Positions 23,315 through 31,416 of a DNA stretch of 37,848 bases are shown one piece after another. The notes under the pieces are model-generated. The model worked only from the letters and a program-made list of their open reading frames with translations, made no database searches and had not been told where the DNA came from. This DNA comes from Planctomycetota bacterium. Its GTDB lineage: Bacteria; Planctomycetota; Brocadiia; Brocadiales; Brocadiaceae. The stretch is from the NCBI GenBank assembly GCA_023261445.1, contig JAHFOX010000002.1, positions 24,056 through 61,903 on the forward strand, in the 5' to 3' direction. Numbering within the stretch: the stretch's first letter is position 1; each line of letters opens with the position of its first letter. Position numbers and translations under genes: made by a program.

Positions 23315-23944
23315 TTACCCTTTTATTTTTTTCTGAACTCTTTCTTCTATCTCTTTAGAGAGTGTTCTTGCTCTCCTTTCGGCATTGTTTATTTCATTCC
23401 GCACTTTTTCAACAAGACTTTGGTCCTTAATGGTAGTAAGATTTATATCCACATTCAATTTTGCGCACAGAAAAGCTGCCTCAGCCAGATAGCCTGCCAC
23501 ACCAACATCTGATATCAGATTTGGATTCGCTATATCCACCAGTTCCCTTGTTAACTCAAGTACATACAGACAACTCATGGTTGCTTTTAAAGGCACTTCC
23601 ATAGCTGTAATGGTCGCTTTTTGTATTGCGTCAGACCTTATCTTCTTTTCTTCTTCAGTATTCTTAGGCATTGAGTATGCCTTGCCAACCCCGCTATACA
23701 TTCTAATGTCATCTTCCATCAATGTTAGCAGGGTTTCCCTGCTCTTTTCACACTCGGCTAGTATTCTTTTTAGTTGGTCGTCATACTGCTTAAATTTTTC
23801 CCTGCCCACAGTAAAATTCGCAGGCATTGATGACATTGTCGTCGCTAATGCCCCAACCAGCGCTGCCACGCTTCCACCGCCCGGGGTGGGAGTCCCTGAA
23901 GCTGCATCGTTCAAATATTTTTTCAGAGGTTCGTTTCTATACAT
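23315..23944 (-). CDS. Cyclodeaminase/cyclohydrolase family protein (FchA-like)
   Basis: The 209-residue helical product matches the FTCD C-terminal/cyclohydrolase family: N-terminal motif SGTPTPGGGSVAALVGALA, then NFTVGREKF, DIRMYSGVGKAYSMPK, a Pro-containing helix (MEVPLKA) and NPNLISDVGVAGYLAEAA. Members act on 5,10-methenyl- or formimino-tetrahydrofolate. In acetyl-CoA-pathway bacteria FchA supplies methenyl-THF cyclohydrolase, which would fit an anammox-like metabolism, but the reaction here is not proven. Confidence 0.85.
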   Translation of the reverse strand: MYRNEPLKKYLNDAASGTPTPGGGSVAALVGALATTMSSMPANFTVGREKFKQYDDQLKRILAECEKSRETLLTLMEDDIRMYSGVGKAYSMPKNTEEEKKIRSDAIQKATITAMEVPLKATMSCLYVLELTRELVDIANPNLISDVGVAGYLAEAAFLCAKLNVDINLTTIKDQSLVEKVRNEINNAERRARTLSKEIEERVQKKIKG

Positions 23945-23950
23945 AAGTTA

Positions 23951-24928
23951 TCACCTTTGAATAATAATTTCAGTATCTAACGTCATAAAATCATACAACT
24001 CTTCCACATCGCTGTTTAACATTCTAATACAACCGTTCGATGATGCTGTGCCTATTGATTCAGGCTGTGTCGTACCATGAATACCATAGCCATACAAATC
24101 TGGTTTGTCTTTAAAACCAATCCATCGAGTGCCAAGAATATTCTCTGGGTGTCCGTAAGGAAACACGCCGCCGTTTGGAGAAAACCATGCAGGCTCTTTC
24201 ATCTTATTTTTCACCTCAAATGTGCCTGCGGGGGTCTTGTCGTTTTTCCCCGTGCCAATACGATATTGTTTCACATAATGGTCATTTATCAGCAAAGTTA
24301 AAGTAAAATCGCTCTTACTGGCTAATATCTTCGTCTTTCCGGTAACTATCTTAAGTTTCTCTCCAATATTTAACCTTGTGGTCGCCTTGCCATTAATTCG
24401 CATTATCAGTTCATAATTTGTGTTAAATTGTTTTGCTATTCTCGCAAGGACATCGCCCGGCTGAACCGTATATATTGTGGCATCAGGGGATGGAGAATGC
24501 GAAAAGATTAATTCTTCGTTTAACTCGTCTAATAGTTTTTTTATCTCATTTTGTTTTTCAGGCATTCTCTTGTTGATAAAGATGTCAGACAGGGCATTTC
24601 TCGCCTCGTATCTCTTACCCTCTTTTAAATATTTATCAACTATGTCCAGGTTGAGCGTCTCTTGTTTTCTCTCCTCTGGTTTCCCAACTGTTTTGAATTC
24701 CTCAGTGTCACCTTGAGATTCTGCTCTAAGCTTATCAAAATGGATAATAATATCTTTTTTATAAACAACTATATCTTCGTCATTTTTTGCCAATAAAAGA
24801 GGCATTTCCTGTCTGCCTACATTTTTACCCGACATTCCGTCATTGCTGGCGGCGTCTCTGTCTGATAAGACAAAAAGAAAGGAAACACTGATGAAGATAA
24901 GCGCCAATGAATTTCTAAATATTTTCAT
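23951..24928 (-). CDS. Exported LysM L,D-transpeptidase (YkuD)
   Basis: 325-residue cell-wall enzyme. A signal peptide covers about residues 1-25 (NSLALIFISVSFLFVL). The middle is helical. A LysM domain follows (IYTVQPGDVLARIAKQFNTN), then a YkuD catalytic domain with His284 (YGIHGTTQ) and Cys300 (ASSNGCIRM). Such enzymes form 3-3 peptide cross-links or attach proteins to peptidoglycan. It implies that the organism makes peptidoglycan. The predicted promoter leaves almost no leader before the ATG at 24926-24928. Confidence 0.93.
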   Translation of the reverse strand: MKIFRNSLALIFISVSFLFVLSDRDAASNDGMSGKNVGRQEMPLLLAKNDEDIVVYKKDIIIHFDKLRAESQGDTEEFKTVGKPEERKQETLNLDIVDKYLKEGKRYEARNALSDIFINKRMPEKQNEIKKLLDELNEELIFSHSPSPDATIYTVQPGDVLARIAKQFNTNYELIMRINGKATTRLNIGEKLKIVTGKTKILASKSDFTLTLLINDHYVKQYRIGTGKNDKTPAGTFEVKNKMKEPAWFSPNGGVFPYGHPENILGTRWIGFKDKPDLYGYGIHGTTQPESIGTASSNGCIRMLNSDVEELYDFMTLDTEIIIQR

Positions 24929-24937
24929 GGAGGGAAA

Positions 24938-24966
24938 TTAATATCACACCTGTACGGTGTTGTCAA
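24938..24966 (-). promoter_or_regulatory. Predicted promoter of the L,D-transpeptidase gene with spacer palindrome
   Basis: On the minus strand TTGACA (24966-24961), a 17-nt spacer and TATTAA (24943-24938). The spacer holds the imperfect palindrome ACACC-N5-GGTGT (24946-24960). The predicted start lies only a few nt before the ATG and no Shine-Dalgarno is seen, so a leaderless message is possible. Confidence 0.45.
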
Positions 24967-25126
24967 GCCAAAAGAAATACTGGTCGTTTAATGCTTTATT
25001 ATTTTACTTGCATTCCTAAAAAAAATCAACTGTAGTTTACATTCTCACACAGAACGTGGAAACGAAAATAATATTTGCATAAAACAAGAATTTATAGGGA
25101 ACGTATTAAATAGGTTGATATAGAAT

Positions 25127-25780
25127 TTACGTAAGCCGTACATAAATATCCCGCGCAATGGCATCGTCAATAGCAATTTGGGTCTCACCCATCTGAATAA
25201 CATAAGTTGGCTGCCTTTGATGAAGACGGATTTGAACGCCAGGCAATAAACCCATTGATGAAAGCCTGTCCAACCTTTCGTGATATTTTGTCACTATATA
25301 AGACACCTTTGCCTTGTCTCCCGCCCTCAGATCTGTTAGCGGCATCACAAAAGGAACTATCTCTTTGCTTGCTTTTTCACAACAATCGCCTGGCGGAATA
25401 GCCTTTCCGTGAGGACAGCTTACAGGATGACCTAACAACGTGCATATACTTGCCGTAACTTCCTCATCCAGAAAATGCTCAAACTTGCATGCGCTGGAAT
25501 CCATTGTTTCTTCATTTACGGCTAACACGTCGTTCAGCAATCTTTCTGCAAGCCGATGTCTTCTTATAATCAATTGTGCGTCTGCTCTGCCTTTTTTTGT
25601 AAGTTCAACTCTGGAATCTATTATTTTGATATAGCCTTCTTTGGTTAGAATATTTAATACATCCTCTATTGAAGGGACATCTGTCCTCTTAACTAACAAG
25701 TCTTTTTCAACCTTCCCGTTTTTCTCTTCTTCAATTGTCCATATCAATTCCAATATTTCTTCCTGATTAGTTTCAGCCAT
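25127..25780 (-). CDS. DtxR/MntR-family metal regulator with FeoA-like C-terminal domain
   Basis: The N-terminal winged helix-turn-helix (about residues 1-65) and the metal-binding dimer domain (RRHRLAERLLNDVL, CKFEHFLDEEV, HPVSCPHGKAIPP) match DtxR-type Fe2+/Mn2+ repressors. Residues about 145-217 form an SH3-like FeoA domain (LTDLRAGDKAKV, LSSMGLLPGVQIRL). It is the last gene of the feoB operon and probably represses it when iron is ample. The C-terminal domain may also serve as the operon's FeoA. The cysteine pair after PPGDCC is notable. Confidence 0.9.
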   Translation of the reverse strand: MAETNQEEILELIWTIEEEKNGKVEKDLLVKRTDVPSIEDVLNILTKEGYIKIIDSRVELTKKGRADAQLIIRRHRLAERLLNDVLAVNEETMDSSACKFEHFLDEEVTASICTLLGHPVSCPHGKAIPPGDCCEKASKEIVPFVMPLTDLRAGDKAKVSYIVTKYHERLDRLSSMGLLPGVQIRLHQRQPTYVIQMGETQIAIDDAIARDIYVRLT

Positions 25781-25782
25781 AA

Positions 25783-26190
25783 TTAAGTGTTTCCCCCTTT
25801 AATTCTCTCTATCCTGAAAGTATATTTTGGCTTTTTTATCCATGAAACAATTAATGTAACTATAGTCAATATTCCCCCGCCCAGCAAATCCATTCCGCCT
25901 CTATGAGCGCCAAACGACACTAATTTGGGTATTGTTTCCGTTATTATAATACCTGACACAAAGGCAATTATTACAAACATGATTCTGTTTTTAATAAACC
26001 AGTTTGTATTTTCACAAAGAATGACTTCCTGACCAACCTGAACTCCTTTTACAGCGGCTGTTTTTATAACGTCCCGCACTCCCATCTTTTTTGGACAAGC
26101 GAAACAACTCTCACACGCAATATTTTCTTTGATAATGCAGACCTCTGCAACATTATCCAAAACAGATATAATTCTTCCTCGTATTTGCAT
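25783..26190 (-). CDS. RseC/MucC-like membrane protein
   Basis: 135 residues. The N-terminus has a cysteine cluster, CESCFACP, in a small beta domain (GRIISVLDNVAEVCII), followed by two transmembrane helices (IMFVIIAFVSGIIITE and LLGGGILTIVTLIVSWI). This plan matches RseC, linked elsewhere to SoxR reduction and sigma-E control. It lies between feoB and the DtxR-type gene with 2-3 nt spacing, so here it probably has a redox or iron-related role. That is inference. Confidence 0.8.
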   Translation of the reverse strand: MQIRGRIISVLDNVAEVCIIKENIACESCFACPKKMGVRDVIKTAAVKGVQVGQEVILCENTNWFIKNRIMFVIIAFVSGIIITETIPKLVSFGAHRGGMDLLGGGILTIVTLIVSWIKKPKYTFRIERIKGGNT

Positions 26191-26193
26191 TCA

Positions 26194-28461
26194 TTAAAAC
26201 CGCTGTAAAATAATCCTTAAAATACCACCAATAAGTATAGAATATGGCAATATAAATGCAAACATTAAAAACGCATTCTTTAGTCCCTGCTCTTTAATCA
26301 TCACAAAAAAATTGGCAAGGCACGGAATAAACAGAGTGATAACCACTAGCGAAACTAATAATTGTTTAGGGTCTATGCCGCTGCTTCCTCCTGTTTCTTC
26401 AAGCGCTTTAAATATACTCACTGCGCCGTAGTCCCGCCTTAAGAAACCAAGTATAAAGCCACGCGTTGTTTCAACAGGCAATCCCAAGAAATTTTTAATA
26501 AGGGGCGAACCCATTCTTTCAACAAAAGCCAGCACTCCCAGCTTTGTTGCAACAAATAATGCAAGCGTGCCAAGCATAAACAAAGGCACCGCTTCTTTTA
26601 AAAACCACTGGACTCTGTAAAACGTCTTGATAAAGATATTTGATAATTTAGGCATACGAAAAGGGGGGATTTCCATCAAGAAATCAGAAGAAACCCCCGG
26701 TAATACCTTTGAAGACAAATATCCTACAAAGAGAAGTTGAGTGCAAATAACAAAAACGTATAAGGCAAAATACATCCCCGGAACTCTGCCCAGCACACTT
26801 GATATAACCCCCAATTGCGCGGAACACGGGATGGCTAATGCCAATAGCAGGGTGGCAATGATACGTTCTTTTCTGGTATTGAGGATGCGCGTCGTCATAG
26901 TCGCCATGGTATCGCAACCCAGACCAAGCACCATGGGAAGAATTGCTTTCCCGTTCAGCCCTATACGTTTAAACACCTTATCCACCATCACGGCAAGGCG
27001 CGGGAGATAACCGCTATCCTCCATAATGCCAAATGCCAGGAAGAAAAACCCAACAATTGGAAAGACGATGGCTATTGCATACGTAAGCCCTACTTGAATT
27101 AATCCCGACTGCTCATTTAAAAATAATTCAAAAATAATATTGTCCTTACTTATCAGCTTCTGCGCAAGGAATCCGAGATAATAATTAAATCCCTGAAAGT
27201 TAAGATGCGTAAAGATGTATTCCTTCTGAATAAACGGAATATATATGTATATATCGAAACCGCCCGACGGTACCAAAGAACGGCCAAATATCTTATTTTC
27301 AAAAAAATCTACACACGTCCCCGCCCCAAACCCGCCCACCAGTTTATAAATAATCCACAAAATAATAACTAATATGGGGAATGCGGCTACTGGATGCATC
27401 GTAATGCGCCCCAATATATCCGCGATAGTGCTCTTTGCCTTATATTCTCTTAAATACAAATATAACGAGAATCCTAACGATGTTATCACCCCCACAGCAA
27501 GCGGCACAATGAAATTCAGCATGTTGCCGGGCGGAAGTCCGAATGAAATTAAATAGGTTAACAATGTCATGAGTTTGTATCCCATGAAAAAACTCGCCAG
27601 CGGCACAAGAAAATAAAAAAACACATTTCTTATAAACGGATGGGTTTTCCCTTCTTTTATATTGGTAACAGCAACCCTTTTAACTAAAGTATTCACAAAA
27701 TTTGCACGTTTAATGTTTATTACGTAACTTAAAGGATTGCTAAAATGTGCCTGTATGCCGTCTCGAATACGTTGTATATTTTCAAAGGAATCCTTTGAAA
27801 GTTTATCCTGTAAATTTTCCTCCAGTGAAGTATCTCCCGATAAAAGCATAATAGCCAATGCCCGTTTATTTACAGCCATATTGTCGGGCAATATTTTCTG
27901 AATCCTTAAAATACCGTCTTCAATCAGGTTTCCGTAATCAATGTAAAGATTGGGTACTTTTGCGGCGGGTATTGAACTGTACAAGGAACTTACACCCACC
28001 CGATGCGTAGCGATGGTTTTCACAATCTGCAAGTTCAACATTTCCTGCAACATACCTATATCAATATTCATACCTCTATCGAGAAGTTCATCCCACATAT
28101 TCAAAACCAGCACCACACGCAGTCCCATCTCTGCAAGTTGCGTGGTAATCAACAAACCCCTGTTAAGATTTTTCGCATCAACTACCTGAACAACGTGTTT
28201 ATCGTAATCCTCTAATAGCATATCACGTGTGACACGCTCATCCTCAGAAAGAGGAATAAGACTATTTACCCCTGGGGTATCTATAACCTCAACTCCGCCG
28301 TCTAATCCCCTGCAAACCCCTTTGGAAACTTCCACCGTAGTGCCGGGATAGTTTGAAACTGTTACATATTTCCCTGTTAACAAGCCAAATATTACACTTT
28401 TCCCGACATTCGGATTTCCTACAAGGGCAATTTTATACACATTTGTTTCCATTTTAGACAT
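26194..28461 (-). CDS. feoB: Ferrous iron transporter B
   Basis: 755-residue inner-membrane Fe2+ permease. The N-terminal G domain shows GNPNVGKS (residues 15-22), NYPGTT, DTPGVNSL and NMWD. Gate-like transmembrane regions follow, with conserved cysteines (GLGCDTMATMTTR, AIPCSAQLG, FIPCLANFF). The ATG 28459-28461 has AGGA 7 nt upstream. It is the first gene of the three-gene iron operon; there is no separate small feoA, whose role may be filled by the FeoA-like domain of the regulator. Confidence 0.94.
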   Translation of the reverse strand: MSKMETNVYKIALVGNPNVGKSVIFGLLTGKYVTVSNYPGTTVEVSKGVCRGLDGGVEVIDTPGVNSLIPLSEDERVTRDMLLEDYDKHVVQVVDAKNLNRGLLITTQLAEMGLRVVLVLNMWDELLDRGMNIDIGMLQEMLNLQIVKTIATHRVGVSSLYSSIPAAKVPNLYIDYGNLIEDGILRIQKILPDNMAVNKRALAIMLLSGDTSLEENLQDKLSKDSFENIQRIRDGIQAHFSNPLSYVINIKRANFVNTLVKRVAVTNIKEGKTHPFIRNVFFYFLVPLASFFMGYKLMTLLTYLISFGLPPGNMLNFIVPLAVGVITSLGFSLYLYLREYKAKSTIADILGRITMHPVAAFPILVIILWIIYKLVGGFGAGTCVDFFENKIFGRSLVPSGGFDIYIYIPFIQKEYIFTHLNFQGFNYYLGFLAQKLISKDNIIFELFLNEQSGLIQVGLTYAIAIVFPIVGFFFLAFGIMEDSGYLPRLAVMVDKVFKRIGLNGKAILPMVLGLGCDTMATMTTRILNTRKERIIATLLLALAIPCSAQLGVISSVLGRVPGMYFALYVFVICTQLLFVGYLSSKVLPGVSSDFLMEIPPFRMPKLSNIFIKTFYRVQWFLKEAVPLFMLGTLALFVATKLGVLAFVERMGSPLIKNFLGLPVETTRGFILGFLRRDYGAVSIFKALEETGGSSGIDPKQLLVSLVVITLFIPCLANFFVMIKEQGLKNAFLMFAFILPYSILIGGILRIILQRF

Positions 28462-28523
28462 TATTTAATCCTGTCTGATTAACCTCGCATATAGCAAAGA
28501 TTATTAAATTGATACTGAGTCTC

Positions 28524-28561
28524 ACTTAAGCTAAGTATAATGTTTTTATAACCTGTGTCAA
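28524..28561 (-). promoter_or_regulatory. feoB promoter with overlapping palindromic operator
   Basis: On the minus strand TTGACA (28561-28556), a 16-nt spacer and TATACT (28539-28534). The palindrome ACTTA-AGC-TAAGT (28524-28536) overlaps the -10 and the start site, the position of a repressor site. With a DtxR-type gene in the operon, metal-dependent autoregulation is the likely reading. The gap 28462-28681 has no credible gene. Confidence 0.55.
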
Positions 28562-28681
28562 ACTTTTTCCAAATGCGCTAAATGATACCAAGCCAATAAC
28601 AACTTAAAACTATTAAGGATTTGATTCTTATGAATACGAACTCTAGGCAAGTGTTAGTTGATGATGTGAAAACGAATATAA

Positions 28682-28721
28682 AAAGCGAGGCATTACCTTC
28701 TTCAACGTGATGCCTCGCTTT
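28682..28721 (-). terminator. Strong Rho-independent-type terminator
   Basis: AAAGCGAGGCAT (28682-28693) pairs perfectly with ATGCCTCGCTTT (28710-28721), and three further pairs (one G-T) extend the stem to 15 bp with a 10-nt loop. On the minus strand the stem is followed by CGCTTTTTATA. It lies 75 nt after the remnant at 28796-29019, which it would terminate; it may also work in reverse. Confidence 0.75.
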
Positions 28722-28795
28722 ATAATCTCCCCAATATTTTAATGACGAAGAATGCGGCTGCCGTCAAGAAAAACCTACTGGCGATATGTATTCTT

Positions 28796-29019
28796 TTATT
28801 TTAAAATAGTAACACTTACCGGCGTACTCAGGGCGCCATTAGTAGTATCATAATAGCTGATGTGCAATTTATCCGATGAGTCAACTGCTATAGAGGTATA
28901 TTTCCTACATCTCCGCTGCTATCTACAGTCTCTACTGCCGCCTCAAGCACATTAGCAACAACTAAAGCCATGTTTGTAAAGATGAAAAGCAGGGTTACTA
29001 AACATCTCTTGTTAATCAT
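28796..29019 (-). pseudogene. Frameshifted remnant of a small secreted repeat protein
   Basis: From the ATG 29017-29019 (GAGG 5-6 nt upstream) the frame encodes a signal peptide, MINKRCLVTLLFIF followed by TNMALVVAN, then a stop after ...GDVGNIPL. Shifting one base after GGAAATATACC restores SIAVDSSDKLHISYYD, then TTNGALSTPVSVTILK and TAA (28796-28798). The repeat is typical of exported proteins with SIA-D-HISYYD motifs. One lost base (GGAAAT-T-ATACC would restore GNYTSIAVD) explains the break. It is about 74 codons, so most repeats are gone. A TTGACA (29077-29072) upstream may be its old promoter. Confidence 0.75.
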
Positions 29020-29151
29020 GTTTGCCTCTTTCATTTTAAGTGAGATTATTAGATGATTTATCTTGTAATTATGTCAAATATTAAACTGTTAATCTTAAGT
29101 TATTTTTTTAAAGCCAAACCAAGTTCAATACACGTATTAAACTTATATGCA

Positions 29152-29604
29152 TCAAACAAAGACAGGCTTTCTGTTTGATTTAAACTCGGCAAGCTGGTCA
29201 AGAAACGGCAGGTACTTCCACTGGATATTATGTTTAATACTTAAATCTTTAATCTTACGATAATACTTTTCGTATAAATCGCCAGAAATCTCTTTATAAT
29301 TAGGATTACAATAAAAAATCCGACATCCAAGCGTTCGAAAATCTCTGATACTGCATTGATTATCCTTAAGAAAAGGGCAACCATTACTGGAAACATTAAA
29401 ATCCGGCACCTCTACATGCATAGTAACAAAATCAGTTTCTATATTGCTTGTGTAAAGAACATGATCAAATTTGACAAAGTTACAACACGTTCCACACGCA
29501 TTACAGCCTGGATTCAACCGTATTAACTCATCTTCTAAACGTTGGTATATTGCAACTAACTCCGAATAGAGATTCACCCCGGACATTTCCCTTTTAGTTA
29601 TCAT
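29152..29604 (-). CDS. YkgJ-family cysteine-cluster protein (second of a pair)
   Basis: About 150 residues from the ATG 29602-29604, which follows the upstream stop as TAATATG; a TTG nine bases earlier is an alternative. The family cluster is CNACGTCC, with further cysteines in GCPFL, CSIRD and LGCRIFYC. YkgJ proteins (UPF0153) are thought to bind zinc or an Fe-S cluster through about eight cysteines; the role is not established. It is probably cotranscribed with the preceding paralogue. Confidence 0.85.
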   Translation of the reverse strand: MITKREMSGVNLYSELVAIYQRLEDELIRLNPGCNACGTCCNFVKFDHVLYTSNIETDFVTMHVEVPDFNVSSNGCPFLKDNQCSIRDFRTLGCRIFYCNPNYKEISGDLYEKYYRKIKDLSIKHNIQWKYLPFLDQLAEFKSNRKPVFV

Positions 29605-29605
29605 A

Positions 29606-30055
29606 TTAACCAAAGCGCGCCTCGTATATTTTTAAATTGTCTTGTATATCTTCCAATATGCGTAATTTCCCTTTATCTATGCCGGGGCACGTCTTCTTTA
29701 ACTTTTCCCATTCTGATTGGCTTTCAAGATTCGATTTCCAGAACGGGAATGACCTGCACTGACAAGGCCTGACAGCATAAATCTTGCAACCATTGTCATA
29801 CATAACACAATCGCCGTTGCCGTATTCCAATAAGCTAAATCTTCCGTTAATACTTCTTAAATAATTTCTCGCAAATGCTTCTTGCGTGATACCCAAGAAT
29901 GATGCTATTCCCACCACCTCCGTTTTATTAACCCATACAACGCCCGGCTCACCCCGACAACACCTACCGCATCGCTGACATTCAAACTTCAATCCTTCCT
30001 TAAACCAAGGCAAATTGTCGTTTTCAACTTTTTTGTCAAACTTTATGCTGTCCAT
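29606..30055 (-). CDS. YkgJ-family cysteine-cluster protein (first of a pair)
   Basis: 149 residues with the CQRCGRCCRGEPG cluster near residues 26-38, then CVMY, GCKIYAVRPCQCRSFPFW and TCPG, the usual YkgJ cysteine pattern. It directly precedes a diverged second copy and follows rsmD by about 36 nt. A metal-binding or Fe-S role is assumed from the family; no enzyme activity can be given. The two copies differ enough to be old paralogues. Confidence 0.88.
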   Translation of the reverse strand: MDSIKFDKKVENDNLPWFKEGLKFECQRCGRCCRGEPGVVWVNKTEVVGIASFLGITQEAFARNYLRSINGRFSLLEYGNGDCVMYDNGCKIYAVRPCQCRSFPFWKSNLESQSEWEKLKKTCPGIDKGKLRILEDIQDNLKIYEARFG

Positions 30056-30091
30056 ACATTAAATTCAGTTACCTTATATAACCTTCTTGTC

Positions 30092-30673
30092 TTACGCCTG
30101 TTTGTTTCTCAGAAAAGAAATCTGTGTATCCCCGTATATTCTAGAATCCCACAAATCTAAATTGGCAGCCAACTGGGATATCTCAAAATCTGTTTTTCTA
30201 TGCTGGAATATTATTATACCCTCTGGTTGTATTATATGCCTGCCGCATAAATCTGAAAACAAGCCCAATAGTTTGTCTCTGTAATAAGCTTTTTCAACAA
30301 GGGGATATGGAGGGCTTGCGAAGACTATATCCACTTTTATATCATTCTTTTCAAGGTATGGAACAATCTCAAACACATCATATTTTAAAACAAGCGCCTT
30401 GTCTTCGAGTTTCGTTGCTTCAAGATTCTTTTTAACGGTCTGGATTGCCGCCCTGTCAATCTCCACAAATATACACGAATTCGCCCCCCTGCTTAATGCC
30501 TCTATTCCGATTGCACCTGTGCCTGCATACAAATCTATCACAAAGCTATCTGGAATAATACCGGAGAGTATGCCGAAAAGAGATTCTTTTGTTTTGTCCT
30601 GTATAGGACGGGTTTTGTTTCCCTTCAGCGAACTAAGATGTGTACCCCTTGCACAACCAGCGATTACACGCAC
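30092..30673 (-). CDS. rsmD: 16S rRNA (guanine-966-N2)-methyltransferase
   Basis: 193-residue SAM methyltransferase that modifies G966 of 16S rRNA. N-terminal MRVIAGCARGTHL, then TRPIQDKTKESLFGIL, are RsmD hallmarks. Motif I is DLYAGTGAIGIEALSRGA and the catalytic N-methyltransferase motif is SPPY (FASPPYPLVE). It lies 8 nt after the rmlA-like gene. Confidence 0.93.
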   Translation of the reverse strand: MRVIAGCARGTHLSSLKGNKTRPIQDKTKESLFGILSGIIPDSFVIDLYAGTGAIGIEALSRGANSCIFVEIDRAAIQTVKKNLEATKLEDKALVLKYDVFEIVPYLEKNDIKVDIVFASPPYPLVEKAYYRDKLLGLFSDLCGRHIIQPEGIIIFQHRKTDFEISQLAANLDLWDSRIYGDTQISFLRNKQA

Positions 30674-30681
30674 AATTTTAT

Positions 30682-31416
30682 TTAGTTTATTTTATTGGCA
30701 CCTGTCTTTATAACTAATTGAGTTGCCTGAGCAAGATTGTCATGCGAACTCCCAGCGTCAATCCACCAGCCGTCTATAGTTTCATAAGTCATCAATCCAT
30801 TTCTTATATAATAATTATTTACATCCGTGATTTCGAGTTCGCCCCTTTCAGAGCGTTCAAGAGTTTTAATAACATCGAAAACGCGGTAGTCATACATGTA
30901 AATACCAATCACAGCATATTCAGATTTAGGCTTTTTAGGCTTTTCTTCAATACTAACAACCTTGTCCCCTATGAGTTCTGGCACACCAAAATGCTCTGGA
31001 CGAGGAACTTTTTTAATTATAATCTTTGCCCCTTCTTTTTGTATTTCGAATGCCTCTTTTTGCCTTATTACATTATTTTCAATAATATTATCGCCCAGTA
31101 TCACAATAGTTTTATCCCCGTCTGCAAATTCCTCTGCCAAACTCAGCGCCTCAGCAATGCCACCTTCTCCTTCCTGATAGGTATAGCTGATGTGTTTTAA
31201 ACCAAACTGTTTGCCATTTCCAAGTAATCTCAGGAATTCTCCCGCGTGGTTTCCGCCGGTAACTATCATTATGTCTTTGATGCCTGCATTGATAAGAGTA
31301 TTAATCGGATAATAAATCATGGGGTCTTTATACACAGGCAAGAGATGTTTATTTGTAATCTTTGTTAGCGGTAACAATCTCGTACCTAACCCGCCAGCCA
31401 GAACAATCCCCTTCAT
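30682..31416 (-). CDS. Short sugar-1-phosphate nucleotidylyltransferase (RmlA-like)
   Basis: Makes an NDP-sugar, probably dTDP-glucose, from the sugar phosphate. GLGTRLLPLTKITNKHLLPV is the nucleotide-binding signature, followed by YYPI, GDNII and GEGGIAEAL. At 244 residues it is shorter than the usual RmlA of about 290, lacking much of the C-terminal allosteric part. Its ATG overlaps the stop of the RmlC-like gene (TAATG). Use in cell-surface sugar synthesis is likely; no rmlB or rmlD is seen nearby. Confidence 0.88.
   Translation of the reverse strand: MKGIVLAGGLGTRLLPLTKITNKHLLPVYKDPMIYYPINTLINAGIKDIMIVTGGNHAGEFLRLLGNGKQFGLKHISYTYQEGEGGIAEALSLAEEFADGDKTIVILGDNIIENNVIRQKEAFEIQKEGAKIIIKKVPRPEHFGVPELIGDKVVSIEEKPKKPKSEYAVIGIYMYDYRVFDVIKTLERSERGELEITDVNNYYIRNGLMTYETIDGWWIDAGSSHDNLAQATQLVIKTGANKIN

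Noticed and set aside
28630-28710. 26-codon plus-strand frame starting MNTNSRQVLVDD
   Set aside because: It has no ribosome site, is very short and runs into the terminator stem.
30718-31200. Plus-strand open frame of 160 codons
   Set aside because: It is antisense to the rmlA-like gene and has no supporting motif.
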